Assembly (NCBI GenBank): GCA_035498555.1
Contig: DATKAB010000085.1
Location: 1 to 48,521, forward strand
Source of the DNA: Candidatus Sulfotelmatobacter sp.
GTDB taxonomy: Bacteria > Eisenbacteria > RBG-16-71-46
Length of the DNA stretch: 48,521 nucleotides
Direction: 5' to 3'
The notes under the pieces are model-generated. The model made no database searches. It worked only from the letters and a program-made list of their open reading frames with translations, and was not told the origin of the DNA. Positions 24,043 through 32,751 of the stretch are shown here, one piece after another. The position numbers were made by a program, and so were the translations under genes. Each line of letters begins with the position of its first letter. The stretch's first letter is position 1.

Positions 24043-25008
24043 ATGAACGGTCCGTCGCGGCCGCGCGTGGTGTTCATGGGCACGCCCGAGTTCGCGCTTC
24101 CCGCGCTCGAAGCCGTGGCGCGGATCGCCGACGTGGTCCGGGTGGTGACGCGGCCCGACCGGCCGGCGGGACGAGGCCGAGTGCCGACCGAGTCGCCGGT
24201 GGCACGGCGCGCGACCGAGCTCGGCCTCGACGTCCTGAAGGCCGAGGCTCCGAACTCGACCGCCACGCGCGAAGCGCTCGCCACGTTCGGGCCCGATCTG
24301 TTCGTGGTGGTGGCGTTCGGAGCGATCCTCTCGCCCGAGCTGCTGCGGATTCCGCGCCTCGGCTGCATCAACCTGCACGGGTCGCTGCTGCCGCAGTATC
24401 GCGGCGCTTCGCCGGTGCAGAGCGCGCTGTGGGACGGTTGCCCGGGTACGGGCGTCACCACGCTGTGGATGGACGAAGGAATCGACACCGGCGACTGCAT
24501 TCTGCAGCGCTGGACCCCGATTGAGGCGTCCGACGACGCCGCCAGCCTCGGCGACAAGCTGGCGCGACTCGGCGGCCCGCTGCTCGCCGAGAGCGTGCTG
24601 CTCGCGCACGCCGGACGCGCGCCGCGCCGCCCGCAACCGCGCGAAGGCAGTTACGCTCGGAAGTTGAGGAAGCGCGACGGGCTGATCTCGTGGGGTCAGG
24701 ACGCGGTGACGGTGTGGAATCGCCAGCGCGCCGTGACGCCGTGGCCGGGCGCCACCACGCTCTCCGGCGGCCGTCGGCTCATCGTGACTCGCGCCTGGCC
24801 GCATCATCGGCTGAGCGCCGATGCGCCTCCCGGCACCGTGCTCGCGATCGAGGATACTCGGGTGGCGGTGGCCTGCTCGCCCGGCGTGCTGCTGCTCGAG
24901 CGCGTGCGCCCCGAATCCAAGAACGAAATGGCGGCCGGTGAATGGGCGCGCGGCGCCCGCATCGCTCCCGGCGAACGCCTGACCACCCCCGAGGAGATAC
25001 CCGCGTGA
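24043..25008 (+). CDS. fmt: Methionyl-tRNA formyltransferase
   Basis: This 321-residue enzyme formylates Met-tRNAfMet using 10-formyl-THF. The N-terminal domain has VVFMGTPEFALPALEA, the catalytic NLHGSLLPQYRGASPVQSAL (Asn, His) and DEGIDTGDC with the catalytic Asp. The C-terminal OB-like domain includes AVTPWPGATT. It lies 10 bases after def and overlaps rsmB by GTGA. Confidence 0.97.
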   Translation: MNGPSRPRVVFMGTPEFALPALEAVARIADVVRVVTRPDRPAGRGRVPTESPVARRATELGLDVLKAEAPNSTATREALATFGPDLFVVVAFGAILSPELLRIPRLGCINLHGSLLPQYRGASPVQSALWDGCPGTGVTTLWMDEGIDTGDCILQRWTPIEASDDAASLGDKLARLGGPLLAESVLLAHAGRAPRRPQPREGSYARKLRKRDGLISWGQDAVTVWNRQRAVTPWPGATTLSGGRRLIVTRAWPHHRLSADAPPGTVLAIEDTRVAVACSPGVLLLERVRPESKNEMAAGEWARGARIAPGERLTTPEEIPA

Positions 25009-26771
25009 ACCAAGAACGTCCCGACCGCGAAGCGCCGCCGCCCCGCGAACCCGGCGAGCCGGTCGAGCCGGGCGCGTCCGAATCGACCCCGGCCCGGCGC
25101 CCGGACGACCCGAGGCGCGGCGACTTTCGCCGGCGCGGCCGCCGTGGCCCGCCGCGCGATCCCTCGCGCGACTTTCCCCGCGATCCCGGACCCGGTCAGG
25201 CCATCAATCGTTCGCGACCGATCTACGAGCGCAACGGCCAGCCGCCGGGCAATCGTGGGTTCAATCGCGGCCGGCCCGACTGGCAGCGTTCGAGCGGCCG
25301 CCCCGACGATCCCCGTCGCGGCAACCGCGGGCGCCCGGGATCCGGGAGCTCGGGAGGACGCCGCGCGCAGGGCCCGTTCGATCCGCGCGTGTCGCGCGGT
25401 CTCCCGCAGCGCCAGCGGGTGGAGGAATCGGCGACTCCGCCGCCGCTGCCCTCCAATCCACGCGAGGCGGCGCTGCGCATCCTGCAGGCGGTCGACACGC
25501 GCAGCGCGTTCAGCGATCGGCTGCTCGACGGCGCGCATCAGCGCGGCGGGCCCGAGCCGCGCGATCAGGCGCTGCTGCACGAGCTGGTGAAGGGCACCCT
25601 GCGCTGGCGTGGCCGCATCGACTGGGTGCTCGACCGGCTGGTGCACATCGGGCTGTCGCAAGTGCAGCCGTGGATCAAGAACGTGCTGCGTCTCGGCGCC
25701 TATCAGATCCTGTTCCTCGATCGCGTGCCCGCTCACGCCGCGGTCGACGAGTCGGTGAAGCTCGCCCACCAGTACGGGCACCCGGGCACCGCCGGGCTCG
25801 CCAACAGCGTGCTGCGGCGGCTGGCCGAAGAGAAGGACCAGATGCAGCCGCCCGAGGGCGACGACGCGGCATCGCTCGCGATCTGGGGTTCGCATCCGCA
25901 ATGGATCGTGGAGCGCTGGCTCGAGCGCTTCGGCCCCGAGGCGACGCGCGCACTGATGGCTGCCGACAACCGGGCGATTCCGATTGGACTCCGCGCCAAC
26001 CGGCTGAAGGTCACGCGCGCCGAGCTGATCGAGCAGCTCGCCAAGGAGGGCGTGACCGCAACGCCCGCCCTTCACTCGCCCGACGTGGTGTGGGTCGAAA
26101 ACGCCGCCTCGCCCAACACCCTCGAACCGTTCCGGCGCGGGCTGTGCACCGCGCAGGACGAAAGCGAAGCGCTGGTCTCGCGCCTGGTCGGGCCGGTGTC
26201 GCACGAGCGGCTGCTCGACCTGTGCGCGGCGCCGGGCGGCAAGTGCACGCATCTCGCCGAGCTGATGGAGGACGAGGGCGAGGTGTGGGCGATGGAGCGC
26301 GCCGACGCCCGCGTCGAGGCGCTCGAGCTGGCGATCAAGCGGCTCTCGCTCCACAGCATTCACGTGGTGCAGGGCGACGGGCGCCATTATGACTTCCCGA
26401 TGCCCTTCGACCGGGTGCTGGTGGACGCGCCCTGTTCGGGACTCGGCGTGCTCGGCCGACGCGCCGACGCGCGCTGGCGCAAGGGCCCCGAGATCCTGCG
26501 CCAGATGCCGCCGCTCCAGCTCGACCTGCTGCAGGCCGGCGGGCGCCGGGTGCGTCCCGGCGGCGTGCTGGTGTACAGCGTGTGCAGCTTCGAGCCCGAG
26601 GAAACCGTCGAGCTGGTGGAGCGCTTCCTCCGGCAGAATCCTTCGTTCATGCTCGAGTCGGCGTCCGGCCATCTGCCCGATTCGGTGGTGGACGAGAACG
26701 GGTTCATGCAGGTGTTCCCGCACGTCCACGGCTGCGATGGGGCGTTCGCGGCGCGGTTCCGCCGCACGTGA
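25005..26771 (+). CDS. rsmB: 16S rRNA m5C967 methyltransferase RsmB with long disordered Arg/Pro/Gly-rich N-terminal extension
   Basis: The 588-residue protein starts at GTG 25005, overlapping the fmt stop, with GAGGAG eight bases upstream. From about residue 152 it is a normal RsmB: NusB-like RNA-binding domain (152-290), then a SAM methyltransferase domain with LLDLCAAPGGKCTHLAE, DAPCSGLGVLGRR (TCSGLG-type Cys) and VLVYSVCSFEPEE (catalytic Cys). It methylates C967 of 16S rRNA. Residues 1-150 are low-complexity and rich in Arg, Gly, Pro and Asp, with RPDDPRRG repeated at 32-39 and 99-106. E. coli RsmB has no such extension. The tail resembles RGG-type RNA-binding regions, so a role in RNA affinity is a reasonable inference. 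Confidence 0.93.
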   Translation: MNQERPDREAPPPREPGEPVEPGASESTPARRPDDPRRGDFRRRGRRGPPRDPSRDFPRDPGPGQAINRSRPIYERNGQPPGNRGFNRGRPDWQRSSGRPDDPRRGNRGRPGSGSSGGRRAQGPFDPRVSRGLPQRQRVEESATPPPLPSNPREAALRILQAVDTRSAFSDRLLDGAHQRGGPEPRDQALLHELVKGTLRWRGRIDWVLDRLVHIGLSQVQPWIKNVLRLGAYQILFLDRVPAHAAVDESVKLAHQYGHPGTAGLANSVLRRLAEEKDQMQPPEGDDAASLAIWGSHPQWIVERWLERFGPEATRALMAADNRAIPIGLRANRLKVTRAELIEQLAKEGVTATPALHSPDVVWVENAASPNTLEPFRRGLCTAQDESEALVSRLVGPVSHERLLDLCAAPGGKCTHLAELMEDEGEVWAMERADARVEALELAIKRLSLHSIHVVQGDGRHYDFPMPFDRVLVDAPCSGLGVLGRRADARWRKGPEILRQMPPLQLDLLQAGGRRVRPGGVLVYSVCSFEPEETVELVERFLRQNPSFMLESASGHLPDSVVDENGFMQVFPHVHGCDGAFAARFRRT

Positions 26772-27529
26772 GCGACACCCCTTCGGGCGCCAGAGGGGGC
26801 TTTCGCCGCCGGTTGCTGGGCATGCTGTCGGTGCTGGCGCTCGCGCTCTCGGCGTTCGCGACCGGGCTCCTGATCTTCAACAACGTGGTGATGCCGCGCC
26901 TGATTCACAGCAACGCGGAAGTGCGCGTGCCGGATCTGGCCGGCCTCACGCTCGAGCAGGGCGAGAAGACGCTGGCGCCGCTCGGGCTCCAGCTGTCGCG
27001 CGCCGGCGAGCGCTTCGACCCGGCGGTGCCGCGCGGCTTCATCCTGTCGCAGGATCCGCCGGCCGAGACCCCGGTGCGCGGAAGGAAGCGCGTGGTGGTG
27101 GTGGTGAGCCTCGGCGAGGAGTTCAGCTCGGTGCCCGAGCTGTTCGGCGAGTCCGAGCGGGGCGCGCAACTCCTGATCGAGCGCGCCGGTTTGCGCATGG
27201 GCGGCATCACCCGTTCCCCGTCCGACGATGTGGGCGAGGGGCTGGTGCTCGACTCCGATCCGCCCGCCGAGGCGGTGCTGCCCCGCGAGACTTCGGTCGG
27301 ACTGCTGATGTCGACCGGCCCCGGCACCGAGTACTACGTGATGCCCGATCTGATCGGACGCGAGATCAGCGGCGTGCGGCGCCAGCTCGAGACCTTCGGC
27401 CTTCGCGTGCTGACGCCGCCGGCGGCGCCGACCGTCGGCGCCATCGTGTTTGAGCAGCCGGCGCCCGGCTCGCGCATCACGCGCGACGTGAGCGTGGTGC
27501 TGCAGGCCACCGGGCGCGTGCTGCGATGA
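26768..27529 (+). CDS. Membrane-anchored triple-PASTA-domain protein
   Basis: This 253-residue protein starts at GTG 26768, overlapping the rsmB stop (GTGA). A basic N-terminus and one membrane span (about 17-40, MLSVLALALSAFATGLL) are followed by three extracytoplasmic PASTA repeats: VPDLAGLTLEQGEKTL (about 54-118), VPELFGESERGAQLLI (122-190) and MPDLIGREISGVRRQLE (195-250). PASTA domains bind peptidoglycan muropeptides and usually occur on PBPs or Ser/Thr kinases. No catalytic domain is attached here, so this is a stand-alone wall-binding protein. It overlaps rpe by ATGA. Confidence 0.88.
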   Translation: MSDTPSGARGGFRRRLLGMLSVLALALSAFATGLLIFNNVVMPRLIHSNAEVRVPDLAGLTLEQGEKTLAPLGLQLSRAGERFDPAVPRGFILSQDPPAETPVRGRKRVVVVVSLGEEFSSVPELFGESERGAQLLIERAGLRMGGITRSPSDDVGEGLVLDSDPPAEAVLPRETSVGLLMSTGPGTEYYVMPDLIGREISGVRRQLETFGLRVLTPPAAPTVGAIVFEQPAPGSRITRDVSVVLQATGRVLR

Positions 27530-28260
27530 GTGGCGACGCGCGCGAGACCGCGCCGGCGCCGCCCGCGATGCCGCGTCCGAGCGCGGCGGCTCCGCTGATC
27601 GCGCCCAGCATCCTGTCGGCGGACTTCTCGCGACTGTCCGAGGCGCTCTCGATCGTGGACCCGGCGCTCGACTGGGTGCACTGCGACGTGATGGACAACC
27701 ACTTCGTGCCGAACCTCACCTTCGGTCCGCTGATCGTCGCCGCGGTGCGAAAGCTGTCGCGCGCCTTCGTGGACGTGCACCTGATGATCGAGCGGCCCGA
27801 GCGGCTGCTCGGCGAGTTCCGAGCCGCGGGCGCCGATCAGCTCAGTATCCATCTCGAAGCGCCGCACGATCGCCCGCTTGCGCAGGTGCTGGCCACAATT
27901 CGCGCCGGTGGCATGCGCGCCGGCCTGGCCATCAAGCCCGGCACGCCGTTCGAGGCGGCCGAACCGCTGCTGCCCGCGATCGATCTGCTGCTGGTGATGA
28001 CGGTCGAACCGGGCTTCGGCGGCCAGGAGTTCCGCGCCGCGATGCTCGACAAGGTGCGCGCCGCCGCAGCGTGGCGCGACCGCCATCGGGCGGACTTCCT
28101 GATCGAGGTGGACGGCGGGATCGCCCCCGGGACCGCCGGGGCAGCGCGCGCCGCGGGCGCTGACATATTTGTGGCAGGGAATGCCATCTATTCGCAACAC
28201 CAGCCGCGTCTCGCCCTCGAGACGCTCCGGCGCGAGGTCGCCCGGCCGACCGCGCAATGA
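27526..28260 (+). CDS. rpe: Ribulose-phosphate 3-epimerase
   Basis: This 244-residue TIM-barrel enzyme interconverts ribulose 5-phosphate and xylulose 5-phosphate. Motifs: APSILSADFSRL, DVMDNHFVPNLTFGP with metal-binding Asp, DVHLMI with His, MTVEPGFGGQEF and DGGIAPGTAGAARAAGAD with the phosphate loop. The N-terminus is about 22 residues longer than usual. The ATG overlaps the PASTA gene stop, ending the tgt operon. Confidence 0.96.
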   Translation: MSGDARETAPAPPAMPRPSAAAPLIAPSILSADFSRLSEALSIVDPALDWVHCDVMDNHFVPNLTFGPLIVAAVRKLSRAFVDVHLMIERPERLLGEFRAAGADQLSIHLEAPHDRPLAQVLATIRAGGMRAGLAIKPGTPFEAAEPLLPAIDLLLVMTVEPGFGGQEFRAAMLDKVRAAAAWRDRHRADFLIEVDGGIAPGTAGAARAAGADIFVAGNAIYSQHQPRLALETLRREVARPTAQ

Positions 28261-28353
28261 GCAACCCAACCCTTCGCCCCCGTTCCGAATCGAATGGCTT
28301 GTAGAATGAGACCGCCCCTTGTGCCTGGCGTCACTCCAACCCGGAGTTCCACC

Positions 28354-29028
28354 ATGTTTCGCGTCAGACGTTGGCTTCCGGTGAGCCTCGTGCTCGCCCT
28401 GATCGCATTCCTCGGGCTCGCCACGATGGGTTCTGCGGCCCCCACTCCTCCCGATCCGCCCGATCCTCCCGCTCTCGCGCCGCCGGCGCCTGCGGCGCCA
28501 CCGGCGATCCACATCTGGAGCGCGGACGACCTCGGCGATCTCGGCGACGGTCCGATGGCATTCATGGGCGACGACGAGCTGGCAGGCGCCGGCGCCGAGC
28601 TGATGGCCATGGCTTCGGGCTACGGCGGCTGGACGCGTGGCGAAATGGCCAAGACCCTCAAGCTGACCGACGATCAAAAGAGCAAGATCGACGCCCTGAC
28701 CGACAAGCAGCGTCGCGCCGGCATCCAGGCGCGCGCCGACCTCGAGATCGCGCAGCTCGACATGGCCAAGCTGTTGCGCGCCGACAACCCCGACCGCTCG
28801 GCGATCGAAGCGCAGATCGACAAGATCTCGAATCAGCGCGCCGAGCTGCGCAAGGCCCAGGTGCGCACCATGCTCGACGTCCGCGCGGTGCTGACCCCGC
28901 AGCAGCGGGATCAGCTCAAGGCCGAGCGCGAGAAGATGCGCGCCGACATGCACGATCGCTTCCGCGGTGGCGCGGGACGTCATCGCGAGATGATTCGCGT
29001 GCGCAACACGCCGCTCGACACGCAGTAA
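28354..29028 (+). CDS. Spy/CpxP-like periplasmic protein
   Basis: This 224-residue exported protein starts at ATG 28354 (CGGAG nine bases upstream), giving a signal peptide RRWLPVSLVLALIAFLGLATMGSAA. A Pro/Ala-rich linker follows, then an all-helical region (about 100-205) with LKLTDDQKSKIDAL and a matching VLTPQQRDQLKAE, the paired LTxxQ motifs of the Spy/CpxP/periplasmic heavy-metal-resistance group. Members act as ATP-independent chaperones or stress/metal sensors. It ends in an Arg/Met/His-containing tail (HDRFRGGAGRHREMIR). A TAGAAT hexamer at 28302-28307 may be its -10. A strong terminator follows. Confidence 0.82.
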   Translation: MFRVRRWLPVSLVLALIAFLGLATMGSAAPTPPDPPDPPALAPPAPAAPPAIHIWSADDLGDLGDGPMAFMGDDELAGAGAELMAMASGYGGWTRGEMAKTLKLTDDQKSKIDALTDKQRRAGIQARADLEIAQLDMAKLLRADNPDRSAIEAQIDKISNQRAELRKAQVRTMLDVRAVLTPQQRDQLKAEREKMRADMHDRFRGGAGRHREMIRVRNTPLDTQ

Positions 29029-29049
29029 CGGCGGACCGAAAGACCCTCG

Positions 29050-29084
29050 CGGGCGGCGGGAGCGATCCCGCCGCCCGATTGTCT
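29050..29084 (+). terminator. Intrinsic-type terminator after the Spy-like gene
   Basis: A perfect 11-bp inverted repeat (29050-29060 with 29067-29077) and a 6-base loop start 21 bases after the stop. It is followed by ATTGTCTTT, a modest T-rich tail. Confidence 0.8.
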
Positions 29085-29109
29085 TTGGGGCGCGAACCTG
29101 TGCTAGGTT
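29079..29109 (+). promoter_or_regulatory. Candidate ffh promoter
   Basis: TTGTCT (29079-29084) and an extended TGCTAGGTT (TAGGTT at 29104-29109) lie 19 bases apart, directly after the terminator and 28 bases before the ffh start. The spacer is one or two bases longer than ideal. Confidence 0.45.
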
Positions 29110-29137
29110 CCCCGCTTCGCCACGCAGGGTAGGGACC

Positions 29138-30466
29138 GTGTTCGAGGCACTCAGCGACCGTTTTCAGGGCATCATCCGCCATCTCACCGGCCAGGGCCGG
29201 CTGAGTCCCGACAACATCCGGGAAGCTTTGCGGGATGTCCGGCGCGCGCTGCTCGAGGCCGACGTCCAGCTCGACGTGGTGAAGGAGTTCACCTCCCGGG
29301 TCGAGGCCCGGGCGGTGGGTGAGGGGGTGCTGAAGAGCCTCACCCCCGGGCAACAGGTGGTGGGAATCGTCCATGACGAGCTGGTCAGCCTGCTCGGGAA
29401 GAGCCCGGTCACGCTTGCCGGCTCCCCGCATCTGCCCACGGTGGTGCTGCTCGCCGGATTGCAGGGCTCCGGGAAGACCACCTTCGCGGGCAAGCTCGCG
29501 CGCTGGCTCAAGCAGCGCAACAAGCGGGTGCTGCTCGCCAGCGCCGACGTCTATCGGCCGGCCGCGATCGACCAGCTGGAACGAGTCGCGACGACCGCGG
29601 AGGCCGGTTTCTGGCGGGCGCCCGAGGGAGCAACACCGCTCGAGATCGCGGCCGGCGCACTCGAGCAGGGGCGCACGCGCGGCTTCGATTTCCTGGTGCT
29701 CGACACCGCCGGGCGCCTGCAGATCGACGAGCCGCTCATGCAGGAGCTGGCCGATCTCAAGCGTGCCGTGCGCGCGCACCAGGTGATCCTGGTCGTGGAC
29801 GGCATGACCGGCCAGGAAGCGGTGAGGATCGGCAGGACGTTCGCCGAGCGGATCGGAATCGACGGAGTGGTGTTGTCGAAGATGGACGGCGACGCGCGTG
29901 GCGGCGCGGCGCTGTCGCTGAGGCAGGTGACGGGAAAGCCGATCCTGTTCCTCGGCACCGGTGAGAAGCTGGACGGGCTCGAGGCGTTCGACCCGCAGCG
30001 GCTGGCCGGACGCATTCTGGGCATGGGCGACGTCGTCGGTCTGGTCGAGAAGGCGCGCGAGGCGGTGGACGAGGCCTCGGCGCGGCGGCTGGCCGAGAAG
30101 ATGCGGCGCTCGGAGTTCACGCTCGAGGATTTCCTCGAGCAGATCCAGCAGCTCAAGAAGATGGGCCCGCTGGAGGATCTGATGGGCATGCTGCCGGGCG
30201 TGCCGAAGGAGGCGGTGGCGCAGATGCGTCCCGATCTCTCGAAGTTCCGGCGATACGAAGCGATTCTGCAGAGCATGACGCCGCGCGAGCGGCGCTCGCC
30301 GCGGGTGATCGACGGTAGTCGCCGCCGCCGGATCGCGGCGGGGAGTGGCACACGGGTGAGCGACGTCAATCAGTTGTTGAAGGAATTCGACCAGGCACGG
30401 ACGCTGATGAAGCGCTTGAGACACGGACCGCGAGGGCTGGCCGCGCTGCGCGGCCGGATGCGGTAA
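29138..30466 (+). CDS. ffh: Signal recognition particle protein Ffh
   Basis: This 442-residue SRP54 GTPase targets ribosome-nascent chain complexes to FtsY and SecYEG. N domain about 1-88; G domain with [18 protein letters not shown] (P-loop), [31 protein letters not shown] and [17 protein letters not shown] domain with methionine-rich [10 protein letters not shown] and the RNA-binding [12 protein letters not shown]. Start is GTG 29138 (GGTAGGG upstream). The M-domain C-terminus is short, ending LRGRMR. It precedes rpsP, a common order. Confidence 0.97.
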   Translation: MFEALSDRFQGIIRHLTGQGRLSPDNIREALRDVRRALLEADVQLDVVKEFTSRVEARAVGEGVLKSLTPGQQVVGIVHDELVSLLGKSPVTLAGSPHLPTVVLLAGLQGSGKTTFAGKLARWLKQRNKRVLLASADVYRPAAIDQLERVATTAEAGFWRAPEGATPLEIAAGALEQGRTRGFDFLVLDTAGRLQIDEPLMQELADLKRAVRAHQVILVVDGMTGQEAVRIGRTFAERIGIDGVVLSKMDGDARGGAALSLRQVTGKPILFLGTGEKLDGLEAFDPQRLAGRILGMGDVVGLVEKAREAVDEASARRLAEKMRRSEFTLEDFLEQIQQLKKMGPLEDLMGMLPGVPKEAVAQMRPDLSKFRRYEAILQSMTPRERRSPRVIDGSRRRRIAAGSGTRVSDVNQLLKEFDQARTLMKRLRHGPRGLAALRGRMR

Positions 30467-30486
30467 ACGAACGACGGAGGAGACTC

Positions 30487-30933
30487 ATGGCAGTGGTGAT
30501 TCGCCTGATGCGGGCCGGCGCCAAGAAGCGGCCCTTCTACCGGATGGTGGCCGCGGACTCGCGCCGTCAGCGCGACGGTCGCTTCCTCGAAATCCTCGGC
30601 CACTACAATCCCGTGGCCGACCCCTTCGAGCTGGTGGTGCAGAAGGACAAGGTCGAGGCGTGGATCTCGAAGGGCGCGCAGCCTTCCGAGCAGGTGGCCT
30701 CGCTGCTCCGCAAGCTGGGCATCGTGACGCGTTCGCAGCCGGCGGCGCATGCGGCGAGCGTCGAGGCTCCGGCCGCGGCGCCGGTCGCCAGGCCCGGGAA
30801 GGCAGCGAAGGCGACGTCCGCAAAGCCGGCGAAGCGAGCCGTCAAGCGCTCGGTGTCGGCGCGGAAGACCAAGGCGCGGGCCGCCCGCAAGGCCGGCAAG
30901 AAGCCGGCGGTGAAGAAGTCGGCCAAGTCGTAG
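30487..30933 (+). CDS. rpsP: 30S ribosomal protein S16 with Lys/Ala-rich C-terminal extension
   Basis: This is 148 residues against about 80-90 usual. Residues 1-83 are canonical S16: [37 protein letters not shown] and [16 protein letters not shown]. From residue 84 on the protein is an Ala/Pro then Lys/Arg/Ala-rich tail ([28 protein letters not shown]), probably disordered and rRNA-facing. ATG follows GGAGGAG. The usual downstream genes (KH protein, rimM, trmD) are not here; a lipoprotein gene follows. Confidence 0.96.
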   Translation: MAVVIRLMRAGAKKRPFYRMVAADSRRQRDGRFLEILGHYNPVADPFELVVQKDKVEAWISKGAQPSEQVASLLRKLGIVTRSQPAAHAASVEAPAAAPVARPGKAAKATSAKPAKRAVKRSVSARKTKARAARKAGKKPAVKKSAKS

Positions 30934-30991
30934 CGAGCGGGCCCCCGAGGATTCGGCTCCCATTCCTTCCCGGGCTCGAGGCGCGGCGGGC

Positions 30992-31333
30992 GTGAGGCGC
31001 GCACGATCGGCATGCGGCCGGCTCGCGCTGCTCACCCTGCTGCTCGCCGGGTGCGGCGGCGGCGGCCTGCGCCCCGGGGCGACGACCGCGGGGCATGATG
31101 CCCAGGCGCGCGAACGCTCGCAGGCGTTCATCGACGCCGGCAACCAGGCCTATCAGGCCGGTGACTATCCGCTCGCGCTCAAGCGGTACGCGGCCGCCGC
31201 GGTCGCGGATCCACAGGATCCGGCGGCCTATTTCGGCATGGGCATGACGTTCACGCGCCTCAAGCGCGAGGACGAGGCGCGCGCGGCGTTCGCGAGGGCG
31301 CGGGCGCTGGCCGAGGAAGCGCGGCGGCGTTGA
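30992..31333 (+). CDS. Small TPR lipoprotein
   Basis: The 113-residue protein starts at GTG 30992. It has a lipoprotein signal peptide (CGRLALLTLLLAGC) with lipobox LAGC and lipidated Cys21, then a Gly-rich linker. Residues about 40-110 hold two TPR-like helical pairs (AGNQAYQAGDYPLALKRYA, AAYFGMGMTFTRLKREDEA). It is probably a periplasmic, membrane-anchored scaffold; the partner is unknown. Position between rpsP and serS gives no clue. Confidence 0.75.
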   Translation: MRRARSACGRLALLTLLLAGCGGGGLRPGATTAGHDAQARERSQAFIDAGNQAYQAGDYPLALKRYAAAAVADPQDPAAYFGMGMTFTRLKREDEARAAFARARALAEEARRR

Positions 31334-31427
31334 ACAACCGCCGGCCGCTCTTGCAAGCCCAACGCCGATCGCGTTTCATGACGCGAATCCTCCGGCGCGC
31401 GTCCTCCCAACCGGGCTTCGTCCACAC

Positions 31428-32702
31428 ATGCTCGATCTGAAATTTCTGCGCACTCATCGCGACAAAGTGGAAGCCGGCGTTGCCCTGAAGGGCATGACCG
31501 TCGACCTCAAGACCTTCTACGGAGTCGAGGAACGGCGCCTGCAGGTCCTTCACGAGAGCGAGCAGCTGAAGGCGCGCCGCAACGCCGCCAGCGAGCAGAT
31601 CGCGGCGCTCAAGAAAGGCGGTCAGGACGCTTCGGCCGAGATCGCCGCGATGCGCGAGGTCGGCGATCGCATCAAGGCGCTCGACGAGGAGCTGCGCAAG
31701 CTCGAGGAGGAGAGCGAGGCGCTGGCGGCGTGGATTCCGAACCTGCCGCACGAATCGGTGCCGCCCGGCCGCGACTCGGCGCAGAACCAGCTGGTGCGCA
31801 CGGCTGGAGCCCAGCGCGAATTCGATTTCGAGCCGAAGCCCCACTGGGAGATCGCGACCCGCCTGGGGCTCCTCGACTTCGACCGCGCGCCCAAGATCTC
31901 CGGTTCGGGATTCCTGCTCTTCACCGGGCGCGGCGCGCGTCTCGAGCGGGCGCTGATCAGCTTCATGCTCGATTTCCACGTCGAGCGCCACGGCTACACC
32001 GAGGTTTCGCCGCCGCACGTAATCCGGCGCGCGGCGTTGTTCGGAACCGGCCAGCTCCCGAAACTCGAGGGGGACATGTACCTGATCGGCGAGGACGACC
32101 TGTTCCTGAATCCGACCGCCGAAGTGCCGGTGACGAACATCCATCGCGACGAGATTCTCGAGCCAGGCATGCTGCCGCGCTATCTGACCGCGTACTGCGC
32201 GTCCTATCGCCGCGAGGCGGGCGCCGCCGGCCGCGACACGCGCGGCATGATTCGCGTGCACCAGTTCGACAAGGTCGAGCTGGTGAAGATCGTGGCGCCC
32301 GAGACCAGCTACGACGAGCACGAGAAGCTGGCGCGCGAGGTCGGCGACATCTTCGAGGCCCTCGAGCTTCCCTATCGCGTCATGCTGCTGTGCACCGGCG
32401 ACCTCAGCTTCGCCGCCGCCAAGTGCTACGACTTCGAAGTGTGGGCGCCGGGCTCGGCCGCCTGGCTGGAGTGCTCGTCGTGCTCCAACTTCGAGGATTT
32501 CCAGGCGCGCCGCATGGGCATGCGGTTCCGTCGAACGGCCGGTGCCAGGGTGGAGTTCCCCCATACGCTCAACGCGTCGGGCGTGGCGCTGCCGCGCACC
32601 TACGCCTCGCTGCTCGAGAATCACCAGCGTGCCGACGGATCCGTGGTGATCCCGGCGGCGCTGCGCCCGTACCTCAATGGCCTCGAGGTGCTGACGCCTT
32701 AG
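31428..32702 (+). CDS. serS: Seryl-tRNA synthetase
   Basis: This 424-residue class II synthetase charges tRNASer (and tRNASec). N-terminal antiparallel coiled-coil arm at about 28-105; catalytic core with motif 1 near GYTEVSPPHVI, the TAEVPVTNIHRDEIL loop, motif 2 (YCASYRREAGAAGRDTRGMIRVHQF) and motif 3 (HTLNASGVALPRTYASLLEN). Length is normal. In a genome that may insert selenocysteine (see 46841-48265), SerS would also supply Ser-tRNASec. Confidence 0.97.
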   Translation: MLDLKFLRTHRDKVEAGVALKGMTVDLKTFYGVEERRLQVLHESEQLKARRNAASEQIAALKKGGQDASAEIAAMREVGDRIKALDEELRKLEEESEALAAWIPNLPHESVPPGRDSAQNQLVRTAGAQREFDFEPKPHWEIATRLGLLDFDRAPKISGSGFLLFTGRGARLERALISFMLDFHVERHGYTEVSPPHVIRRAALFGTGQLPKLEGDMYLIGEDDLFLNPTAEVPVTNIHRDEILEPGMLPRYLTAYCASYRREAGAAGRDTRGMIRVHQFDKVELVKIVAPETSYDEHEKLAREVGDIFEALELPYRVMLLCTGDLSFAAAKCYDFEVWAPGSAAWLECSSCSNFEDFQARRMGMRFRRTAGARVEFPHTLNASGVALPRTYASLLENHQRADGSVVIPAALRPYLNGLEVLTP

Positions 32703-32751
32703 GCTCCGCGACGGAACCGAGCTTGGCCCGGAGAGCCGGAACGATGCGCGC

